A stretch of 25,832 nt of DNA from Megasphaera elsdenii (GTDB lineage: Bacteria; Bacillota; Negativicutes; Veillonellales; Megasphaeraceae): positions 1-25,832 of the forward strand of contig NZ_JAJBQV010000028.1 of NCBI RefSeq assembly GCF_020539865.1, read 5' to 3'. The notes beneath the pieces are model-generated. The model did not search any database. It had not been told where the DNA came from and was given only the letters and a program-made list of their open reading frames with translations. A program made the position numbers and the translations under genes. Shown one piece after another: positions 15,982 to 22,574 of this stretch (positions are counted from its first letter, which is position 1; every line of letters starts with the position of its first letter).

Positions 15982-17199
15982 CTAGGAATTATACCCCAAT
16001 GCCACCGACTGATTCCCGTTTGCCACAGCGCTGTTGCCGATGGCCGTGCTGCTGGTACCGCCGATAACGGTCGTCGTCGATGTGGTCGCATCAGTGGACT
16101 TGTCGCCAGCCTGGGCACTGGGACCGATGGCAACGGAATTGGTGCCGTTGGCAGCGGCATCGGCAGCATATTTTTTCGTCCCATCAGCCGAAGTAGTTAC
16201 TTCTGGATTGACTTTGAAATACTTGTTTAATTTTGAGGTATAGCTAGTCGTCGTATCATCCGCATCCAGACCGATGGCGTCAATAACATTTTTTAAGTTC
16301 GTATCTAAGGCAAGCAAATTGGCGGCTGTTGTATTATCAGTCTTTACATAAGTACCATCAGAAGGACGAAGTTCGCTATACAGCGTGCCACCAGATACTA
16401 AATCAGTGTTATCCCTAGCAATAACACCATCATTACCTACATTAATAGTATAAATTAATTCGCTGTCATCATCAGTAGAACCCGTCGTAGAAACAGTGGC
16501 CTTACCGCTAGCCTGTACTTCGATAGCTTGCTTTTCTTGTTTTTTGATAACACTTTTTCCAGCATCTGATACGTTAGAAAGATTTTTCAGATTACTAATG
16601 TCATCAGTGTTGGCTTTCACTTTCGTATCCAAAGTAGAAAGGTTGGAAGATACAGAATCATCTTTCTGGATGTAATTGCCATTGGCATCCAGTGTTCCAA
16701 TTTTATTTGTTAATGCAATATCAGCTGCTTTTCTATCTGCCTGTTCCGCACTAACCGCCGTGTACACAGTTCCACCAGTAACCAGCCCCGTATTATCTTT
16801 TTCCACGGTTCCATTGGTCGGAACAAAAATTGTAATAATATTTTTATCATCACTGGTCGTAGAAGAGACAGTCGCTGCGCCGCTTCCTGCAAGGGTTGCC
16901 CCATCTTTCACCGTAACCGACTCATTCGTTGTCGTCGCACCAGTTGTATCGGATGTCGTTGTATCGCCACTAGTCGCCGAAGTTCCAGTATTATCCGCCT
17001 GTACAGCCACCCCCACGGGCATAGCCAGGCTCATGGACAAGACAGCCATCACGATGCCTCGGGTCAGCCCGCTGTGTTTGTTGAAAAGGCTTTTCAGCAT
17101 TTCCGGCGTTTCTGATTTGGTATGGCCCTTGACAAGTTCGGATACGACTTGATACATACATCGCGTCCGATTATAGATAACTTTATATGTCTTGTTCAC
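15982..17199 (-). CDS. Adhesin fragment 1: signal peptide and N-terminal head region
   Basis: 405-codon open segment starting at GTG 17199 with SD AGGAGGT about 9 nt upstream. Residues 1-25 are the ESPR extension, and the hydrophobic core is GIVMAVLSMSLAMPVGVAVQA. It ends at an amber codon directly after head motif SVALGYNS, and the same frame continues with VLNTTDQDGKTTATITGSTA. If translated, it would yield a secreted fragment without an outer-membrane anchor. Confidence 0.8.
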   Translation of the reverse strand: MNKTYKVIYNRTRCMYQVVSELVKGHTKSETPEMLKSLFNKHSGLTRGIVMAVLSMSLAMPVGVAVQADNTGTSATSGDTTTSDTTGATTTNESVTVKDGATLAGSGAATVSSTTSDDKNIITIFVPTNGTVEKDNTGLVTGGTVYTAVSAEQADRKAADIALTNKIGTLDANGNYIQKDDSVSSNLSTLDTKVKANTDDISNLKNLSNVSDAGKSVIKKQEKQAIEVQASGKATVSTTGSTDDDSELIYTINVGNDGVIARDNTDLVSGGTLYSELRPSDGTYVKTDNTTAANLLALDTNLKNVIDAIGLDADDTTTSYTSKLNKYFKVNPEVTTSADGTKKYAADAAANGTNSVAIGPSAQAGDKSTDATTSTTTVIGGTSSTAIGNSAVANGNQSVALGYNS

Positions 17200-17449
17200 G
17201 ATAAAACCTCCTGCACGTCTTATTATGTCACAATGAGTTCAAGTAATTCAGTCATTTCGTTGAATACAATGATATCGTAATGATAAAATATTGCGTTTTT
17301 ATGTTTATATTATATACAACTTTTATTATATCTCTTTGAGGCATGGTTTTTAATAAACGTTTTGTTCTAAACATATTCTAAAAAAGGTCGTAACATTTTT
17401 GTAAAATTAACCAAAGAATTGCATTTCCTACAAGATTTTTTACAGCATA
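17200..17449. other. AT-rich divergent intergenic region
   Basis: No coding potential seen between the adhesin start and the promoter of the divergent secreted-protein gene. For the adhesin, TATAAT occurs on the minus strand at 17330-17325, with a weak TTAAAA 17 nt upstream, and again at 17314-17309. The adhesin SD AGGAGGT sits at about 17207-17213. No terminator hairpin noted. Confidence 0.5.
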
Positions 17450-17479
17450 TTGACGCTCGCTGTAGTGGCGCGTTATAGT
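17450..17479 (+). promoter_or_regulatory. Promoter of the secreted His/Pro-tail protein gene
   Basis: TTGACG (17450-17455), 18-nt spacer, TATAGT (17474-17479). 22 nt further is the GTG start, with GAGGAGG between, consistent with a short leader. Confidence 0.65.
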
Positions 17480-17501
17480 AAGATCATGAGGAGGTGGTAT
17501 C

Positions 17502-18389
17502 GTGAAAAAATGGAAACAGGCGATGCTGGCCGCTTTGTTCTGCACGTGTACGACGTTGACAGGTTTAGCTGCAGACACGGCTAAACCGGCTCCTTCCGAA
17601 GCGGCTGCGCAACCCCAAGCTACTGAAACAGCAACTGAAACAGCAACGGACAAAATAGCTGAAAAAGCCAGCGTACCTACGGATCCCTTAGCCGGCCATA
17701 CAGGTAAAATCATCGACAAATATTACCTGACCAAGGGTTCGACCTATAAAGACGTGACGACCTTGCTCCAGACCATTGATTCCCAACGGACCGGGCTGGA
17801 TGCGAAAACCAGGCCTTATTATTTCCGCGTCGACAAGGACCTGACGGACAAGTATTTCCGCCGCGTCCGGGCCTATGATGACAAGACAACAGAACAGGTT
17901 GGCGAATACTTAGTTGCCAAAGATAAGAGTTCCGTCTGGCGCATGGACACATCTCATGAAGGCCTGATTTATGGCAGCGCCGAAAAAATGATGAAAAAGA
18001 GTCGCATCATTATCTACCCGCGCTATCTGGCCTTGGGCAGCAAGGGCCTCGTCGCCTTGCAGACGCCCGGCAATGTTCCCTATGACCTAACAGCTAAAAG
18101 CCTCAATGAATCGGTCGCCCAAATCGGAGAAGACAACACGATCATCCCCGTAAAGACAGGCCAAGTCGACATCTTGGCGGACGTCACTGTCGGCGACATC
18201 AAAGAAACGGCATCGCGCCGCATCTCCGTCGTCACCCAGGCCGATTTGGAACGCATGGCCTACAACGCCTACCTGACCCAACTGTATATGGATACCTATT
18301 GGAACTGGGGCGGCCCTTTTTACCATGATTGGGGCTGGCACCGCCCACCCCCGCCGCACCATGGCCATCGGCCACCACCGCGGAGATGA
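17502..18389 (+). CDS. Secreted or periplasmic protein with His/Pro-rich C-terminus, function unknown
   Basis: 295 residues from GTG 17502 with SD GAGGAGG 7-8 nt upstream. Residues 1-24 form a signal peptide (MKKWKQAMLAALFCTCTTL...LAA), followed by an Ala/Thr/Glu/Pro-rich linker to about residue 60. A globular part contains a section at about 190-245 (SLNESVAQIGEDNTIIPVKT, then QVDILADVTV and ISVVT) that resembles a bacterial Ig-like group 2 fold. The last 25 residues are Trp/His/Pro-rich (WGWHRPPPPHHGHRPPPRR), which could bind metal or interact with the cell wall. No anchor motif or second membrane segment. Transcribed divergently from the adhesin and ended by a strong hairpin. No family recognised with confidence. 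Confidence 0.7.
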   Translation: MKKWKQAMLAALFCTCTTLTGLAADTAKPAPSEAAAQPQATETATETATDKIAEKASVPTDPLAGHTGKIIDKYYLTKGSTYKDVTTLLQTIDSQRTGLDAKTRPYYFRVDKDLTDKYFRRVRAYDDKTTEQVGEYLVAKDKSSVWRMDTSHEGLIYGSAEKMMKKSRIIIYPRYLALGSKGLVALQTPGNVPYDLTAKSLNESVAQIGEDNTIIPVKTGQVDILADVTVGDIKETASRRISVVTQADLERMAYNAYLTQLYMDTYWNWGGPFYHDWGWHRPPPPHHGHRPPPRR

Positions 18390-18427
18390 AAAAAGGGCTT
18401 GTCGCACATGCGACAAGCCTTTTTTCT
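18389..18427. terminator. Bidirectional terminator between the secreted-protein gene and the rfb block
   Basis: GGGCTTGTCG (18395-18404) pairs with CGACAAGCCT (18411-18420) around a CACATG loop; A run on the left, T run on the right. It directly follows the plus-strand stop codon and faces the end of the minus-strand remnant. Confidence 0.85.
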
Positions 18428-18438
18428 GTATTACCCTA

Positions 18439-18738
18439 TTACACCAAATGTCTGGGAGCAGCCGAGACGGCTCCTTCCAGGCTTTCTTTTTCTGTTTTGT
18501 AGATGCGTTCGGCGATTTCGTCGACTTTGTGGGTCAGCCACATATAAGCCGTCGTACCCTCGCGGTAATCGGCTTCAGCATACATATCGATGCGGCCATC
18601 TTCCCGCAGTTGTTCGACTTGGCAGAAGGCCTTGCTGTTTCCTTTAGGGTAAATGGCAAAGGTCGATCCGCCGAATTTTTTGACTACCGAAAAGGCCGGC
18701 ACATCGCTGGGCCCGTCGGCAAATAAAGCCCACCCCCG
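18439..18738 (-). pseudogene. 3' remnant of a HAD-family phosphatase gene
   Basis: The minus-strand frame encodes ALFADGPSDVPAFSVVKKFG, then TFAIYPKGNSKAFCQVEQLR, MYAEADYREGTTAYMWL and a helical end, stop at 18439-18441. ADGPSDVPAF is the C-terminal Asp-containing motif of HAD phosphatases. The preceding HAD core (DxDxT nucleophile, Lys/Thr motifs) is missing: moving upstream, an in-frame TGA is met about 36 nt before the GTG at 18702, and then the rfbC end. About 95 codons of an expected 250-300 remain. It may be transcribed as a tail of the rfb mRNA; a short GTG-initiated product is unlikely to be active. Confidence 0.75.
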
Positions 18739-18749
18739 CTTTCAGGCAA

Positions 18750-19358
18750 TCAGAAGGAAAAGGTATCTTTCAACCCCATCCACTGCTGGTCTTTATCGCT
18801 CAAATTCAACGGTGTCCCGTCTTCGAGATGATAACCGGCGGCACTGGGCGAACCTTTATATTCACCCACGAGCTGAGGCCACTGGATGCCGATTTCCGGG
18901 TCGTTCCAAGCCATGCCGCCTTCATCATTGGGATGCCAGAAATCGTTGACTTTATAGCAAAATTCAGCGACATCGCTGAGGACCAGAAAGCCATGGGCAA
19001 AACCTTCCGGAATGAGGAACTGCTTCTTATTTTCTTCCGTCAATTCGACGCCATACCACTTGCCATAGGTCTTGGAATCACGGCGCAAATCGACAGCGAC
19101 ATCAAAGACACTGCCGCGGACGGCACGGACGAGTTTGCACTGAGGGAAATGCTTCTGGAAATGGAGTCCCCGAAGTACGCCTTTGGTGCTCATGCTCTGA
19201 TTATCCTGAACAAAATTGATATGGAATCCCGCTTCTTCCATGTCCTTCTGATTATACGTTTCCATGAAATATCCACGGCCATCGCCATGGACCGTCGGCG
19301 TAATAACACAAAGCCCGTCAATACCGCCTACATTCTTTTCAACCTGTATCTGACCCAT
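18750..19358 (-). CDS. rfbC: dTDP-4-dehydrorhamnose 3,5-epimerase
   Basis: Third enzyme of dTDP-L-rhamnose synthesis; epimerises C3 and C5 of the 4-keto-6-deoxy sugar. 202 residues, slightly over the usual 180-190. Cupin-fold signatures: GDGRGYFMETYNQKDMEEAG, QDNQSMSTKGVLRGLHFQ with the catalytic His, LVRAVRGSVFDVAVDLRRDS, and FLIPEGFAHGFLVLSDVAEF. SD GGGAGA precedes ATG 19358-19356 by about 9 nt. It is separated from rfbD by 580 bp of repeat-rich non-coding DNA and has its own TATAAT (19397-19392), so it may have an independent promoter. Confidence 0.96.
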   Translation of the reverse strand: MGQIQVEKNVGGIDGLCVITPTVHGDGRGYFMETYNQKDMEEAGFHINFVQDNQSMSTKGVLRGLHFQKHFPQCKLVRAVRGSVFDVAVDLRRDSKTYGKWYGVELTEENKKQFLIPEGFAHGFLVLSDVAEFCYKVNDFWHPNDEGGMAWNDPEIGIQWPQLVGEYKGSPSAAGYHLEDGTPLNLSDKDQQWMGLKDTFSF

Positions 19359-19367
19359 TAATAGTTA

Positions 19368-19386
19368 TCTCCCTTCATGCATGTTT
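19368..19386 (-). promoter_or_regulatory. Leader box shared by rfbC and rfbD (copy 1)
   Basis: Plus-strand TCTCCCTTCATGCATGTTT is identical over 19 nt to 20869-20887. As mRNA it reads AAACATGCATGAAGGGAGA: a CATGCATG palindrome followed by the SD. In rfbC it also forms a five-codon mini-frame (MHEGR, then TAA) just before the true start. Confidence 0.6.
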
Positions 19387-19391
19387 CCTTT

Positions 19392-19397
19392 ATTATA
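19392..19397 (-). promoter_or_regulatory. Candidate -10 box for rfbC
   Basis: TATAAT on the minus strand, 34 nt upstream of the rfbC start; the hexamer 17 nt before it (GGCTTG) is a poor -35. Confidence 0.4.
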
Positions 19398-19599
19398 ACA
19401 TATTTAGTTAAACGCAAGCCGCAAATCGGAGTCTTGTATTTTTTTACGGTCCACAGGACCGCAGGCGGCCCGCCACGACTCCTGAGAATTGACAGTCCCC
19501 AACAACTGTATGGGCGACCACGTGGGGCGCCCGTTCGGAAGAACGAGGCATAATTTCCACCTGTTCACAGCGGGCCGCCCTTTGGGACGGCCCCTACAG

Positions 19600-19630
19600 A
19601 TGCGGCTGCAGCCGCATAATTTTTTTATCG
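19600..19630 (+). terminator. Perfect palindrome with T run, terminator-like
   Basis: ATGCGGCTGCAGCCGCAT (19600-19617) is followed by AA and seven Ts. It has the form of a plus-strand terminator, but no plus-strand gene reads toward it for over 1 kb. It may belong to the repeat family rather than act as a terminator. Confidence 0.35.
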
Positions 19631-19785
19631 CCTGCATGCGATTTCGTAGGGGACGTCCTGATAAGGCGTCCCGCGTGAATCCTGGGCATGGCCAGAATTT
19701 ATGACGAGTAGCACACGGTCGTAATACAATTATGAAATGCTGCCGCGCAACGGCATCTGTAGGGGACGTCCTGTAAGCCTTTTTG

Positions 19786-19860
19786 GCCCGTCAAGTGACG
19801 ACCAACGGGAGGCGCAGGACGGCTGCCAAAACGGACAGCAGAGGCTGGCGGCCCGCTACG
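19786..19860 (+). repeat. Inverted repeat arm left of rfbD
   Basis: About 75 bp, from GCCCGTCAAGTG to GGCGGCCCGCTACG, matching the reverse complement of 20927-21002 with roughly 80% identity and one 1-bp gap by hand alignment. Non-coding. Confidence 0.8.
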
Positions 19861-19938
19861 CGCTGAGGGTTATCCCGAAGCGTCGTTGTCACTTTGAATC
19901 CATCGCCGCATAGCGGCATCTGAGTCCATAACGAACCA

Positions 19939-20859
19939 CTAGCCACGAGACACTAAATTTTCCAAATACCTCTTCAAGGCATCTTTCCAGTCAGGCAGCG
20001 GCCGGAAGCCGTTGGCAACGAGTTTGCTTTTATCCAAACGGGAATTGGAAGGACGTTTAGCTTTGGACAGGCCGTATTCTTCTGTCGTGACAGGAATGAC
20101 TTTCGTCGTATAGCCGGCTTGGCGATAGATTTCACAGGTAAAATCATACCAAGAAATATACCCGCCTTCATTGGTCGCATGGTAATAACCATATTTATCG
20201 CTTTCCATCATATCCACCAGCAGCCGAGCCAAATCAAAAGTATACGTCGGCGTCCCGATCTGGTCATTGACGACGCGGACCGTATCATGAGTCTTGCCGA
20301 CATTGAGCATGGTCTTGACGAAATTCTTGCCATTCTGACCGAATACCCAGGCAATGCGGACGATGAAATATTTTTTCAGCGTCTGCGATACAGCCAATTC
20401 CCCTTCCAGCTTCGTCTGGCCATAGACATTAAGGGGCTGGTAATCCTTACAATCCGGCTGCCACGGCTCCGTCCCCTGGCCATTGAACACATAATCCGTA
20501 CTGAGATAGAGCATCTTGCAGTCCAGTTCTTTGCAGACATCGGCAATATGCTGTGTCCCGCCGACATTGACAGCCCGGACCTGAGCCACTTTGTCATCAT
20601 CTTCGGCCAAATCGACAGCCGTCCAAGCCGCACAGTGGATGACTGCATCGGGCTGCACATCCGTTATGACCCGCCGTACGGCATCAGCGTCGGTAATATC
20701 CAAAGACACATACGGCGCCGTCGTCACTGCCGTCCCATCAGCCATCCCACTGTACATCGCCTTCGAACCACTGCCCACCGCTATATGACCGCGGCGGATC
20801 AATTCATTCATCACATCATGACCCAACTGGCCATTCACACCCGTTACCAAAACCTTCAT
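19939..20859 (-). CDS. rfbD: dTDP-4-dehydrorhamnose reductase
   Basis: Final step of dTDP-L-rhamnose synthesis, NAD(P)H-dependent. 306 residues from ATG 20859; a longer frame from 20913 is rejected because MKVLVTGVNGQLGHDVM is the standard Rossmann N-terminus and GAAGGGAGA gives an SD. Motifs: GVNGQLG nucleotide loop, YLSTDYVFNGQG, the catalytic YGQTKLEGE (YxxxK) and a late TYTFDLARLL segment. It is isolated from its neighbours on both sides by non-coding repeat DNA and lies between two inverted ~75-bp repeats, unusual for an otherwise collinear rml cluster. Confidence 0.96.
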   Translation of the reverse strand: MKVLVTGVNGQLGHDVMNELIRRGHIAVGSGSKAMYSGMADGTAVTTAPYVSLDITDADAVRRVITDVQPDAVIHCAAWTAVDLAEDDDKVAQVRAVNVGGTQHIADVCKELDCKMLYLSTDYVFNGQGTEPWQPDCKDYQPLNVYGQTKLEGELAVSQTLKKYFIVRIAWVFGQNGKNFVKTMLNVGKTHDTVRVVNDQIGTPTYTFDLARLLVDMMESDKYGYYHATNEGGYISWYDFTCEIYRQAGYTTKVIPVTTEEYGLSKAKRPSNSRLDKSKLVANGFRPLPDWKDALKRYLENLVSRG

Positions 20860-20868
20860 AGGATTCGC

Positions 20869-20887
20869 TCTCCCTTCATGCATGTTT
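20869..20887 (-). promoter_or_regulatory. Leader box shared by rfbC and rfbD (copy 2)
   Basis: Identical 19 nt to 19368-19386, again ending at the SD of the gene. Here the mini-frame MHEGR is in phase with rfbD and would continue into it as an N-terminal extension. Confidence 0.6.
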
Positions 20888-20926
20888 TTTATGCCATACG
20901 AACTGTCTGGCATATCTCCAACGGTT

Positions 20927-21002
20927 CGCAGCGGACCGCCTATCCTCTGCTGCCCGTTCCAGCAACCGTCTTGCGCCTTCCGTTGGTCGGCACCTGACGG
21001 GC
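20927..21002 (-). repeat. Inverted repeat arm right of rfbD
   Basis: Partner of 19786-19860 in the opposite orientation. The pair encloses rfbD, its leader box and about 78 bp beyond its stop. Directly followed by the 20-nt dispersed repeat at 21011-21030. Confidence 0.8.
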
Positions 21003-21010
21003 TGGAAAGG

Positions 21011-21030
21011 CTTTGGGACGGCCCCTACAG
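21011..21030 (+). repeat. 20-nt dispersed intergenic repeat
   Basis: CTTTGGGACGGCCCCTACAG, identical to 19580-19599 and related to the minus-strand copy at 8820-8865. It abuts the rfbB stop codon. Confidence 0.7.
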
Positions 21031-21031
21031 C

Positions 21032-22054
21032 TTACCCCCGGCTTCCATACATCTTCTGGTAATACTGCTGGTATTCGCCGGAAATAATGGGCTGCCACCA
21101 GTCTTCATGGTCCAAGTACCACTGGATGGTCTTTTTGATGCCGTCGGCAAATTTCGTTTCCGGCAGCCAGCCCAGTTCTTCATGGATTTTCGTCGGGTCG
21201 ATAGCGTAGCGCCGGTCATGACCTTTGCGGTCGGTAACATGATGGATGAGGCTTTCCGGCTTGCCCAATGCTTTGCAAATCAATTTGACGATGTCGATGT
21301 TCTTCATTTCATTGTGGCCGCCGACATTATAGACTTCGCCGACGCGGCCCTTCTGGAGGATGAGGTCGATAGCCCGACAATGGTCTTCGACATAGAGCCA
21401 ATCGCGAACGTTGAGGCCGTCCCCATAGACGGGCAGCGGCTTGTCATGTAAGGCATTGATGATCATGAGGGGAATCAATTTTTCCGGAAAATGATAGGGC
21501 CCATAATTATTGGAGCAGCGGCTGATGGTCACTGGTAGGCCATAGGTCCGATGGTAGGCCAGGACCAAGAGATCGGCCGACGCCTTGGAGGAGCTGTACG
21601 GGCTGGATGTATGAATCGGTGTCGTTTCTGTAAAGAACAAATCTGGCCGGTCCAAAGGCAAATCACCGTAGACTTCATCGGTCGATACCTGATGATACCG
21701 CTGGATGCCGTACTTGCGGCAAGCATCCATGAGGACCGCCGTCCCCATGATATTCGTTTCCAAGAAAATCGCCGGATTCTCAATGGACCGATCGACATGG
21801 GATTCCGCCGCAAAATTGACGACTACATCGGGATGTTCTTCTGCAAACAACGAATACACCGCATCGCGGTCGCAGATATCGGCCTTGACAAAACGGAAAT
21901 TATCCTGCCCCATAACCGGTGCCAACGTCGACAAATTCCCGGCATACGTCAACTTATCCAAACAAATCACCCGATCCTGCGGATGCTCCCTCAACATATG
22001 AAACACAAAATTCGACCCAATAAACCCGGCACCGCCGGTAATGATGATAGTCAT
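21032..22054 (-). CDS. rfbB: dTDP-glucose 4,6-dehydratase
   Basis: Second step of dTDP-L-rhamnose synthesis; NAD-dependent dehydration of dTDP-glucose. 340 residues. Start ATG 22054 ([20 protein letters not shown]) is preferred over ATG 22063, because AAGGAGA is about 9 nt from the former and only one base from the latter. SDR-family motifs: [10 protein letters not shown] nucleotide loop, STDEVYGDL with the active-site Thr-Asp-Glu, [11 protein letters not shown] (YxxxK), and [18 protein letters not shown]. Downstream of the small four-helix-bundle gene and upstream of rfbD in transcription order. Confidence 0.97.
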   Translation of the reverse strand: MTIIITGGAGFIGSNFVFHMLREHPQDRVICLDKLTYAGNLSTLAPVMGQDNFRFVKADICDRDAVYSLFAEEHPDVVVNFAAESHVDRSIENPAIFLETNIMGTAVLMDACRKYGIQRYHQVSTDEVYGDLPLDRPDLFFTETTPIHTSSPYSSSKASADLLVLAYHRTYGLPVTISRCSNNYGPYHFPEKLIPLMIINALHDKPLPVYGDGLNVRDWLYVEDHCRAIDLILQKGRVGEVYNVGGHNEMKNIDIVKLICKALGKPESLIHHVTDRKGHDRRYAIDPTKIHEELGWLPETKFADGIKKTIQWYLDHEDWWQPIISGEYQQYYQKMYGSRG

Positions 22055-22132
22055 GGTGGACATTCTCCTTTTTTCTCATGATAATTCTATTCTTCAAAGG
22101 TATAAGGTTTGCCGTGGTTCGAACAATGCAAT

Positions 22133-22510
22133 CTACTCTATCTGCTCACTCTTGATTCTTAAACTCCGAATCAAAGCACTTAATAATTGACCGACTTTAT
22201 AACTCAACTGCTTCGCATGATGAATTTGCTCATCTGTCAAATATTCAAAATCAACACAAAGCAGCAGCTGCGTCATCAACTCTGCATTCGAGCCTTTTGC
22301 AATATGGAGGAACTGGATGAATTCCTTCGTACTATTCCGGGCCTGTCCTTCTGCTATATTGGAAGGAACCGATACAGCTGCACGACGCATTTGGTCAGAT
22401 AATGCATATCTTTCTTCAACAGGCAACATTTTAACCAATTGGTAAATTTCCCGTGCTAGCAACATTGCTTTCTGCCAGACAATTAAATCTCTAAATGAAC
22501 GTAAGGGCAT
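22133..22510 (-). CDS. Four-helix-bundle protein (S23/IVP-like)
   Basis: 125 residues from ATG 22510 (MPLRSFRDLIVWQKAMLLAR), with AAGGAG about 12 nt upstream; the open frame extends further into the rfbA end but without family-like sequence. RDLIVWQKAM, DQMRRAAVSVPSNIAEGQAR and EFIQFLHIAKGSNAELMTQL are hallmarks of the small helical family first noticed in 23S rRNA intervening sequences, related in fold to the Avd accessory proteins of diversity-generating retroelements. Its function outside those settings is not settled. Here it sits between rfbA and rfbB; no reverse transcriptase or template repeat is visible. Presumably co-transcribed with rfbA. Confidence 0.85.
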   Translation of the reverse strand: MPLRSFRDLIVWQKAMLLAREIYQLVKMLPVEERYALSDQMRRAAVSVPSNIAEGQARNSTKEFIQFLHIAKGSNAELMTQLLLCVDFEYLTDEQIHHAKQLSYKVGQLLSALIRSLRIKSEQIE

Positions 22511-22557
22511 AGCCGTTTCACACTCCTTCGCCAAACGGCAAACAAGCCACGCCAAAC

Positions 22558-22574
22558 GACGCGCAAAGCGCGTC
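22558..22574 (-). promoter_or_regulatory. Stem-loop overlapping the rfbA stop codon
   Basis: GACGCGC pairs perfectly with GCGCGTC around a 3-nt loop. The rfbA TGA lies at its 5' edge in the mRNA. There is no clean T run, so it is more likely an mRNA-stability or partial-termination element than a full terminator. Confidence 0.5.

Larger units (their letters stand above)
11737..17199 (-). pseudogene. Trimeric autotransporter adhesin (YadA-like), multiply disrupted and lacking the membrane anchor
   Basis: One minus-strand adhesin gene of about 1,820 codons can be followed from GTG 17199 to TAG 11737. It has an ESPR-type N-terminus (NKTYKVIYNRTRCMYQVVSE), a signal peptide ending near VAVQA, YadA head repeats of the (A)-(I/L)-G-x-x-A type, neck motifs RRISNVADGAADQDVVTVAQ and RRIQNVAAG, and a long repetitive Ser/Thr/Asn/Gly-rich stalk. 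Four lesions break it: in-frame TAG at 15982-15984, a +2 (or -1) shift at about 15323-15327, an opposite shift at about 14643-14660, and an in-frame TAG at 11737-11739. After that TAG, about 25 more adhesin-like codons follow and then similarity stops. The C-terminal coiled coil and four-strand beta-barrel anchor needed for export are absent. Assembly error in a repetitive gene is an alternative. Confidence 0.88.
19440..19938. repeat. Repeat-rich non-coding gap between rfbC and rfbD
   Basis: No plausible gene in this ~500 bp. It contains several short repeats of a dispersed family: GTATGGGCGACCACGTGGGG (from about 19508), CTTTGGGACGGCCCCTACAG (19580-19599, identical at 21011-21030) and GTAGGGGACGTCCTG twice (19646-19660, 19759-19773). 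An 18-bp perfect palindrome lies at 19600-19617, and one arm of an inverted repeat around rfbD at 19786-19860. Confidence 0.7.

Noticed and set aside
11737..15984. UAG recoding (e.g. pyrrolysine or suppressor reading) to make a full adhesin
   Set aside because: Two frameshifts and the absent anchor also break the gene, so recoding alone would not restore function; no pyl genes in the window.
12113..16180. Regular repeats suggestive of a CRISPR array
   Set aside because: The repeats are protein-coding, variable in length and in frame with adhesin motifs; no constant repeat with unique spacers.
15307..16230. Plus-strand open frame of 307 codons inside the adhesin
   Set aside because: Antisense shadow of head repeats; composition biased toward Gly/Ser/Ile/Arg without any domain.
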